In this document: positions 23,179 through 30,202 of the stretch, in pieces
Position numbering within the stretch: the first letter of the stretch is position 1
Layout: every line of letters starts with the position of its first letter
Assembly (NCBI GenBank): GCA_030147705.1
Contig: JASBUV010000258.1
Span: 1-42,628, forward strand
Direction of reading: 5' to 3'
From: Gammaproteobacteria bacterium
GTDB taxonomy: Bacteria; Pseudomonadota; Gammaproteobacteria; Pseudomonadales; Pseudohongiellaceae
DNA length: 42,628 nucleotides
Program-made: the position numbers and the translations under genes
The notes under the pieces: generated by a model
The model's database searches: none
What the model was told of the DNA's origin: nothing
What the model saw: only the letters and a program-made list of their open reading frames with translations

Positions 23179-24072
23179 TCAAGAATCATTCACCTCGTTA
23201 TTAGGCTTTTGATCAGCCTTCTCATTACGCTTGCCCGAATCACTCAATTTGGCGTGGTAATTAAAGACGCCGAAATTGATCCTGTGGTTTGCAGTTTCGT
23301 TATTCTGATCCTGTTGCTGTAGTCGCAGCGCCGCTTTGTTCATTTCGGTCAGGGCCTGCATGCCCAATTCTTCCGCTAACTGTCGCAGCTGTTCGACGGA
23401 GGCCGGAGACAAGCCATCATAATAAACACTCCTGTCAAAATAGGAAGGTTTATGCCCCGTCAGGTTATGCGCGCCGGCGGCGATATGATCGTGCAGGTTT
23501 TTGCCAAAGAAGAAGGCTTTCTCATCGAATCCCGTATCAGGGGTAAATGCACCGGTATTGAGCGTGACATGATCATCCGTTACCTGGGCGACTCCAAGAC
23601 GCAACCACTCGTCCAAAATCACACGTGGTCGAATGTCCTGGCGCACCACGCGAGTCACCAGCTGGTCAAACTCGGAAGGGCTTCCTTCCTGACTTTTGAT
23701 TGTGAGAGGGCGAGGTGAGCCGTCGTCATTCTGAAGTGCAGGTTCACCCATCCAATGGCCAATCAGCTGTGCACCAATTGAGATGTTACTTGGCGTGCCT
23801 GAAGTGTCTTCTGGCTCAGCGCGAAGACGCTTTACATCTTTACGATGGATGCCGGTAAGCAGGTTGATGCGGCTGTCAGACTGGCGCTTGCCGGGTACCT
23901 GCATTTCTTCCTCCGCAACCGAGACGTAGATCGGTTTCAGCATGGCAGCCAGTTGCGGATAGGTGATTTGCTTATGCAAAAGAAGACGCACCATCGGGCG
24001 CAGTAGTTTCTGCAAGGCTTTGAGCAGAGAGGCTGGTGGAGAGCCCGGCGAATTGTCAGTGCTGCTGTTCAT
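23179..24072 (-). CDS. DUF6502-like protein, putative HTH DNA-binding regulator
   Basis: LLRPMVRLLLHKQITYPQLAAMLKPIYVSVAEEE...SRINLLTGIHRKDVKRLR; SxxxLTGIHRKDV resembles an HTH; family name assigned from memory. Confidence 0.7.
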   Translation of the reverse strand: MNSSTDNSPGSPPASLLKALQKLLRPMVRLLLHKQITYPQLAAMLKPIYVSVAEEEMQVPGKRQSDSRINLLTGIHRKDVKRLRAEPEDTSGTPSNISIGAQLIGHWMGEPALQNDDGSPRPLTIKSQEGSPSEFDQLVTRVVRQDIRPRVILDEWLRLGVAQVTDDHVTLNTGAFTPDTGFDEKAFFFGKNLHDHIAAGAHNLTGHKPSYFDRSVYYDGLSPASVEQLRQLAEELGMQALTEMNKAALRLQQQDQNNETANHRINFGVFNYHAKLSDSGKRNEKADQKPNNEVNDS

Positions 24073-24093
24073 GAATTGCAGTATATCGAATTG

Positions 24094-24110
24094 GTGGGAA
24101 AATATCCCAC
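24094..24110. promoter_or_regulatory. Operator-like palindrome copy 1
   Basis: GTGGGAAAATATCCCAC: 6-bp arms, 5-bp spacer. Confidence 0.75.
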
Positions 24111-24141
24111 ATTAAATTTGCCCAAACTGTGATGCAGTCTA

Positions 24142-24170
24142 TTGACGTGGGAATTATTCCCACCTATGAT
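24142..24170 (+). promoter_or_regulatory. Near-consensus sigma70 promoter for the alpha/beta hydrolase with operator palindrome in its spacer
   Basis: TTGACG (24142-24147), 17 nt, TATGAT (24165-24170); perfect palindrome GTGGGAATTATTCCCAC at 24147-24163. Confidence 0.75.
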
Positions 24171-24214
24171 GAGTAAACCTGAAAACCTGTGGTTTGTCAC
24201 CAGGAACCGGCCAG

Positions 24215-25207
24215 ATGTCGACGCATACAGTTTCTTCACCAGTTATTACCCCGCAGATCCTGGATGCAGCGCTGCCAATGGATTCGATGCAGAAAGCAAA
24301 ACCCGATCAGGCTGATTCATCCTCTCCGGAGTATTTTTACTATAAAGACTATCGGCTGGCTTACGCAGAATATGGGGCTGCAAAGGGCACGCCTGTTTTC
24401 TATTTTCATGACAGCGGCAGCTCCCGCCTGGAAGCCGAGCTGTTTCATCAATCAGCGCAGCGCAATGGCTTTCGGCTGATCGTTCTCGATCGTCCCGGCA
24501 TCGGTAAATCAGACTTTTTCGTCTGTGCGCGCCCTGATGATTTCTGTGCCGCAGTAGCAGCATTCGCAGATGCAAAAGGGCTCAAGCACTATGGTGTGAT
24601 GTCTCTTGGCGCTGGCGGAATCTATGCGCTGACTCTTGCGCATATGAACCCGGATAATGTCCTGTTCAAACTGAGTCTCGCCGGCGTGCCCGGGAGTGTG
24701 TTCAACGAGCAGGGGTCTGTGTCCTATTCTGCGACTTGCTGGAATGAGTTGACCCCCATGCTGGTGAAGCTCCTGGTGCGCATCAAACACCGTTTTATGC
24801 GTGCTGATCCAGTCTCCTCGATCCGGCACCTGGAGCAGCATCTTTGCGCCGCTGATCGACACTCACTCGCTGATGACAGTCTATTCCATACGCTCGCGCG
24901 AGATCTTGAAGAAGCAATAAGCAGGGGCTATGAAGGGATTGCACAAGACATTGCCCTGAGTTACAGAAAACTCGATTTTCGTCTGCAAGAAGTCACTGTG
25001 CCTACGGAGATCTGGCAAGGCGAAACAGACCGGCTGTCGCAACGATCAGATTGTGAATTTATGACGGCTCGATTGCCGAATGCCCGATTTCACCGGGTAC
25101 CTGGCCGCGGCCACTTCTTCTTCATGCACCGGATGGATACGGTGTTCGGCGAATTGCGCAGTGCGCTGTCAACCTTCTCTGGCAGGCTCGCTCGCCACGC
25201 AGCATGA
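24215..25207 (+). CDS. Alpha/beta-hydrolase fold protein
   Basis: VFYFHDSGSSRLEAELFHQSAQRNGFRLIVLDRPGIGKSD, MSLGAGGIYALTLAHMNPD, WQGETDRLS, VPGRGHFFF; ATG 24215 with AGGAA upstream. Confidence 0.85.
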   Translation: MSTHTVSSPVITPQILDAALPMDSMQKAKPDQADSSSPEYFYYKDYRLAYAEYGAAKGTPVFYFHDSGSSRLEAELFHQSAQRNGFRLIVLDRPGIGKSDFFVCARPDDFCAAVAAFADAKGLKHYGVMSLGAGGIYALTLAHMNPDNVLFKLSLAGVPGSVFNEQGSVSYSATCWNELTPMLVKLLVRIKHRFMRADPVSSIRHLEQHLCAADRHSLADDSLFHTLARDLEEAISRGYEGIAQDIALSYRKLDFRLQEVTVPTEIWQGETDRLSQRSDCEFMTARLPNARFHRVPGRGHFFFMHRMDTVFGELRSALSTFSGRLARHAA

Positions 25208-25270
25208 GTTTGCGGGGCCTGAATTTTTTAAACCCAGGGTCAATCTGATCCTCAAACCTTGATCCCCAAA

Positions 25271-25303
25271 AAAAAAGAGCCTCCGTATTAGGGAGGCTCT
25301 TTT
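25271..25303. terminator. Bidirectional intrinsic terminator
   Basis: AAAAGAGCCTCC...GGAGGCTCTTTT hairpin with flanking A- and T-runs. Confidence 0.9.
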
Positions 25304-25451
25304 CTTGAAGCGTTTTATTCAAGATCTTTGCTCAAATCTCTCTCAGTTCGATTTACTCAGAACGCTTTTTACTGTGCAACGATTTCGCTAGCGGGTGAAA
25401 CCCAATTCCAGCTTGAGATTGCTGTGCGCGATGTTTATCTGATCCTGAGCC

Positions 25452-25643
25452 TTATCTCTCTCCATTGAGCCGCTGAAATCCCGTCACTGCTTCCGAGCGG
25501 TAGCGAAAGGGGCCCACTTCGCGGCCATCGCTGGTACGGAAATACCAGAGATCGCGCTGGCTATAGATTGGATGTTGGTCGTTCGGGTTCTCCACGAGTG
25601 AAGCATTTTCCAAAGTCATTGAGTCAGACATAGCCGTTTCCAT
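25452..25643 (-). CDS. Small DUF6316-like protein
   Basis: RDLWYFRTSDGREVGPFRYRSEAVTGFQRL resembles small WYFxTREGxxGPFxSxxEA proteins. Confidence 0.6.
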   Translation of the reverse strand: METAMSDSMTLENASLVENPNDQHPIYSQRDLWYFRTSDGREVGPFRYRSEAVTGFQRLNGER

Positions 25644-26518
25644 TCCGGGCTCTTGTGGGAGGAGCCTGATTATCAGTTTTGAAAGTAAGAGGTTTCCAGG
25701 TCGCGACAGAGCATCATCCCGTCCGGGGACGTGTCGCCAGCTGCTTTGTTATTGTCGTAGTACTCTGCTTGTCAGTTATTGTTATTGGTTTGCTTATTAT
25801 TCTTCAGGCTTATACGCCCTGCTCAGGAAGCGTACCGTCACCGCCGGTAACTGCCTGCGAGTCCAGATCTGACAGTAAATGTATTCTCCACTTCGATTCT
25901 GGTCTCCGCCAGCCCGGGGCTGCTCCCGGCAATGCCGGTCTGAGTCGCTCAGTAAACAACCCCGGAGCCGACGAGTGAGCATACAGTAATTGCACATTTC
26001 AGCACGGAAAAGAGCGCAAAATTTATGCCATTGGCGCTCAGCAATCCCGCTGAACAATAATCATACAATCTCTTTTATTGCATAAATAACAGTAACTTAG
26101 AGTCTTTTTTGAAAACTCGCGGGGTTCGACTTTTTGATGCTCAAACAATGGCTTAGGTGGCAAATTTAACAGCCAAAATTTTTTGAACCGTGACCTGGCG
26201 TGAAAATATTTTTTGAAATTTTTTAATTTTCCGTAAGGCACTAGCCCTGAAATGCAGGATTTGGAGAGCGCACGGCGGCCCATTTGGGCTGGCAGGCCCC
26301 GAGACAGGCAAATTCATTGAAGTTGCAAAATTGATATGGGAAAATCGCGCTCTTTTCGAGCTCACCTGATTCAAGTACCCAGTTGATTTAGCTGAAAATA
26401 TGCCCCAAACAGAGGGCGCTCTCCCGACTCTCAAGGTTTCGCATTGTAAGTCCTGCTTTGCACCTGACGATGAAGGCGGTGAGCTTCAACATCCAGAATT
26501 TTTTTAAGAGGTTTGACC

Positions 26519-27859
26519 ATGCAGGTTTCCATCGAAACAACTCAAGGACTTGAGCGAAAAATGACCATCACTGTTCCCAGCGACAGGGTGGACTCGGCTG
26601 TTAATGCGCGCCTGCAGGAGGCCGCGAAGACAGTTCGGCTGAACGGTTTTCGCAAAGGCAAGGTTCCGTTGAAAGTTGTCAAGAATCGCTTTGGAGCAGG
26701 TGTGCGTCAGGAAGTTGCGGGCGAGCTCATGAGTCAGACTTACTATGAAGCCCTGACAGAGAAAAGCCTTAAGCCAGCAGGTCAACCGCGTATCGAAGCA
26801 ACCAAGATGGATGAAGGACAGGATCTGGAATTCACTGCTGTATTCGAAGTCTATCCCGAGATCAGCCTCCCGGACTTCAGCAAACTGAAAGCCAAGCGTC
26901 TGCAAGCAGAAGTAGAGGAAAGCGACATTGACGAAATGATCGAGACTCTGCGGCAGCAGCGCCAGACCTGGCAAGAAGCTGATCGTGCCGCCAAGAAAGA
27001 CGATATGGTGAATATCGATTTCGTCGGCCGCAAGGACGGTGAAGAATTCGCTGGCGGTAAAGCCTCAGGCACCAATCTTGTACTCGGTTCCGAGCGCATG
27101 ATTCCAGGTTTTGAAGATGGAATCATTGGCAAGAAGGCGGGCGAAACCGTGACTCTGCCCCTGTCTTTTCCAGAGGATTATCACAACAAGGAGCTGGCCG
27201 GTGCGGATGTTGAATTCGACATCACGATCAACACCGTGAGTGAGAAGGCCTTGCCGGAAGTGAATGACGAGTTCTTTGCGAGCTTTGGCGTGACCGAAGG
27301 CGGCATGGACGCGTTCCGTGAGGAAGTGGCGAGCAATATGCGTCGCGAGATGAAGAGCGCAAGCCGCAACAAGCTCAAAAATCAGATTATGGATGCAGTG
27401 TTGAAAGAGGTGGACGTAGCGGTTCCGGCAGCCTTGCTGGCCAGCGAAGTCGATCAACTCCGCAATCAGACACTGCAGCAAATGGGTGGCGGTCAGAACA
27501 TCGACAAGAGCATGCTGCCCGATGAGTTATTCTCAGAGCAGGCACAACGCCGCGTTGTACTTGGTCTCGTGCTCGGCGAAGTTATCCAGCAACAGAATCT
27601 GCAGGCTGATGCCGTAAAGGTTCGAGAAGCGATTGATGAGCTGGCAGCGACTTACGAATCTCCTGAAGAGGTCGTCAAGTGGTATTACAGCAATCAGGAG
27701 CAACTCTCAGCGGTTGAGTCTTCGGTACTTGAAGATCAGGTATTCGACTACATAATTGAACAGGCGAAAGTCGAAGACAAGAAAGTGAGCTATCAGGAAG
27801 TGATCAAACCCGAGCCAAAAGCCGGCGAGGGTGACGCCAGTGAAGAAGCGGGCGCATAA
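26519..27859 (+). CDS. tig: Trigger factor
   Basis: MQVSIETTQGLERKMTITVPSDRVDSAVNARLQEAAKTVRLNGFRKGKVP; ATG 26519 with AAGAGG RBS; PPIase FKBP domain GRKDGEEFAGGKA. Confidence 0.97.
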   Translation: MQVSIETTQGLERKMTITVPSDRVDSAVNARLQEAAKTVRLNGFRKGKVPLKVVKNRFGAGVRQEVAGELMSQTYYEALTEKSLKPAGQPRIEATKMDEGQDLEFTAVFEVYPEISLPDFSKLKAKRLQAEVEESDIDEMIETLRQQRQTWQEADRAAKKDDMVNIDFVGRKDGEEFAGGKASGTNLVLGSERMIPGFEDGIIGKKAGETVTLPLSFPEDYHNKELAGADVEFDITINTVSEKALPEVNDEFFASFGVTEGGMDAFREEVASNMRREMKSASRNKLKNQIMDAVLKEVDVAVPAALLASEVDQLRNQTLQQMGGGQNIDKSMLPDELFSEQAQRRVVLGLVLGEVIQQQNLQADAVKVREAIDELAATYESPEEVVKWYYSNQEQLSAVESSVLEDQVFDYIIEQAKVEDKKVSYQEVIKPEPKAGEGDASEEAGA

Positions 27860-27932
27860 GCGTTCTCGGCAAGACAGTCAGAGAACAATCACGACTCGCA
27901 TACTGACCAGGAAGTAATAGAAGGAATCAAGC

Positions 27933-28559
27933 ATGGCCAGCAACACAATCGCGCCCAGCGCGGCACTGGTGCCTATCGTCGTTGAGCAAACAGCTCGCGG
28001 TGAGCGCTCCTACGATATCTACTCCCGCCTGTTAAAAGATCGTGTGATTTTCATGACCGGACAGGTCGAAGATCACATGGCCAACCTGATCGTGGCGCAG
28101 ATGTTGTTTCTGGAGTCCGAGAATCCTGACAAGGATATTCACCTCTATATCAATTCTCCCGGGGGCTCTGTGACTGCGGGACTGTCGATCTACGACACCA
28201 TGCAGTTCATTCAGCCAGATGTCAGCACTATGTGCATCGGCCAGGCTGCCAGCATGGGAGCCATGCTGTTGGCAGGGGGCACGAAAGGTAAGCGTTTGGC
28301 CTTGCCTCATTCCCGGATGATGATCCACCAGCCCAGCGGCGGAGCCCAGGGGCAGGCCTCGGATATTGAAATTCAGGCCAATGAAATCATTAAGATACGA
28401 AAGAAACTTAATGTTTTGCTCGCGGAACATACCGGTCAACCGGAAGAAGTGATTCAGCGTGACACCGAGCGCGATAACTTCATGAGCGCCCAGGAAGCGC
28501 TGGCTTACGGTCTGGTCGATAAAGTAATCGAGCAAAGAGTAGATAAAAAGGGTAAGTAG
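27933..28559 (+). CDS. clpP: ATP-dependent Clp protease proteolytic subunit
   Basis: [44 protein letters not shown]. Confidence 0.98.
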   Translation: MASNTIAPSAALVPIVVEQTARGERSYDIYSRLLKDRVIFMTGQVEDHMANLIVAQMLFLESENPDKDIHLYINSPGGSVTAGLSIYDTMQFIQPDVSTMCIGQAASMGAMLLAGGTKGKRLALPHSRMMIHQPSGGAQGQASDIEIQANEIIKIRKKLNVLLAEHTGQPEEVIQRDTERDNFMSAQEALAYGLVDKVIEQRVDKKGK

Positions 28560-28591
28560 GGAGCCTGTAGACTACTTGCCTCCCTGACTGG

Positions 28592-28642
28592 CTAAAATGG
28601 GCACTATTGGCTTGCAATTATGCGGCAATGGCCTCATTTTAG
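28592..28642 (+). other. Long-arm hairpin in the clpP-clpX intergenic region
   Basis: CTAAAATG (28592-28599)/CATTTTAG (28635-28642), extendable by GGC/GCC with a bulge. Confidence 0.5.
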
Positions 28643-28771
28643 GCATGGTCGGTCTGAACGTGCAGATAATCGGCTCCAAGCCGCTGCATTGCTGGCGTGC
28701 AGCAGATCCGGCTAACCCAAAATTACGGTTAGTTGGCCATCTCCACTGAATTATTTCTCACAGGCCGACGT

Positions 28772-28797
28772 AGTAACTCACAGCAGTAACCCACAGC
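28772..28797. repeat. 13-bp tandem repeat before clpX
   Basis: AGTAACTCACAGC/AGTAACCCACAGC followed by a degenerate AGTTAGCTGC. Confidence 0.75.
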
Positions 28798-28838
28798 AGT
28801 TAGCTGCAGTAGACTGTAAGCAGTAAGGCAAACCTGAA

Positions 28839-30125
28839 ATGTCAGATGATCGATATAACAAGGGCGACGACAACGGCAAGTTGTTGTACTGCTCTTTTTG
28901 CGGCAAGAGCCAACATGAAGTTCGCAAGCTTATTGCTGGCCCGTCAGTTTTCGTTTGTGATGAGTGCGTGGATCTGTGCAACGACATCATTCGCGAAGAG
29001 ATCCAGGAAAAGGAATCTGAGACCACCACGCGCAAGCTGCCAATTCCTGAAGAAATCAAGAATACTTTGGATGAGTACGTCATAGGCCAGGAAGCGGCCA
29101 AGAAAGTACTCTCTGTCGCGGTATACAACCACTACAAGCGCCTCAATTACGATAAATCCAGTGATGATGTCGAGTTGAGCAAGAGCAATATCCTGATGGT
29201 AGGTCCTACCGGTACCGGTAAGACGCTTCTGGCGGAGACGCTTGCTCGCCTGCTTGATGTACCGTTTACGATTGCCGATGCGACCACGCTCACCGAAGCG
29301 GGATATGTCGGTGAAGATGTCGAGAACATTATTCAGAAGCTACTGCAGAAATGTGATTACGATGTTGAGAAAGCTCAAATCGGAATCGTGTACATCGATG
29401 AGATCGACAAGATTTCCCGCAAGTCGGATAACCCCTCGATCACACGGGATGTTTCCGGTGAGGGTGTGCAGCAGGCCTTGCTGAAGCTCATCGAAGGAAC
29501 CGTTGCCTCCGTCCCTCCACAAGGTGGTCGCAAGCATCCGCAGCAGGAATTCCTGCAAGTGGATACGTCCAATATCCTGTTCATTTGTGGCGGTGCTTTC
29601 GCCGGCCTGGACAAGATTATTCGCGACAGGTCTTCAAAGAGCGGCATTGGCTTTACCGCCGAGGTTCGCAGTCAAATGAATGAAGACCGCGTTGGCGAAA
29701 CGCTACGCGATGTCGAGCCGGAAGATCTGGTGAAATACGGGTTGATCCCCGAATTTGTCGGTCGACTGCCAATGATAGCCACGCTGGACGAATTGGATCT
29801 GGACGCGATGGTACGCATTATCCGTGAACCGAAGAATTCATTGACCAAACAGTACGCAAAATTGTTTGAAATGGAAGGCGTTGAGATTCAGTTCCGTGAC
29901 GATGCCTTGCGCGCGATCGCACGCAAAGCACAGGAAAGGAAAACCGGTGCACGTGGACTGCGCTCGATCATGGAAGCGGTATTGCTGGATACAATGTACA
30001 AAATTCCATCACTGGAAAAAGTTAGCAAGGTCATCATTGATGCTGCCGTAATTGAAGGTGAGTCTGAGCCTTTGCTGATGTATGAGAATATCGAGCAACC
30101 AAGTAAGTCCGCCGTTGACGAATAA
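28839..30125 (+). CDS. clpX: ATP-dependent Clp protease ATP-binding subunit ClpX
   Basis: Zinc finger [11 protein letters not shown]...[29 protein letters not shown]. Confidence 0.98.
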   Translation: MSDDRYNKGDDNGKLLYCSFCGKSQHEVRKLIAGPSVFVCDECVDLCNDIIREEIQEKESETTTRKLPIPEEIKNTLDEYVIGQEAAKKVLSVAVYNHYKRLNYDKSSDDVELSKSNILMVGPTGTGKTLLAETLARLLDVPFTIADATTLTEAGYVGEDVENIIQKLLQKCDYDVEKAQIGIVYIDEIDKISRKSDNPSITRDVSGEGVQQALLKLIEGTVASVPPQGGRKHPQQEFLQVDTSNILFICGGAFAGLDKIIRDRSSKSGIGFTAEVRSQMNEDRVGETLRDVEPEDLVKYGLIPEFVGRLPMIATLDELDLDAMVRIIREPKNSLTKQYAKLFEMEGVEIQFRDDALRAIARKAQERKTGARGLRSIMEAVLLDTMYKIPSLEKVSKVIIDAAVIEGESEPLLMYENIEQPSKSAVDE

Positions 30126-30138
30126 GCTCATGTCAGAC

Positions 30139-30166
30139 CTTGATTTAGCAAGGTTTGGCTCCATGT
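30139..30166 (+). promoter_or_regulatory. Putative sigma32 (heat-shock) promoter of lon
   Basis: CTTGAT (30139-30144), 14 nt, CTCCATGT (30159-30166), close to CTTGAA-N13-15-CCCCATnT. Confidence 0.6.
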
Positions 30167-30202
30167 CCTAGAAACGCGTTACTTGATATCAAGAGCATTC
30201 CT

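Noticed and set aside
26118-26135. GGGGTTCGACTT resembling a tRNA T-loop
   Set aside because: No acceptor, D or anticodon stems can be assembled around it.
26038-26434. Overlapping minus-strand ORFs (81 and 93 aa) in the region before tig
   Set aside because: Low-complexity Lys/Phe-rich translations from AT-rich DNA, no RBS or family resemblance.
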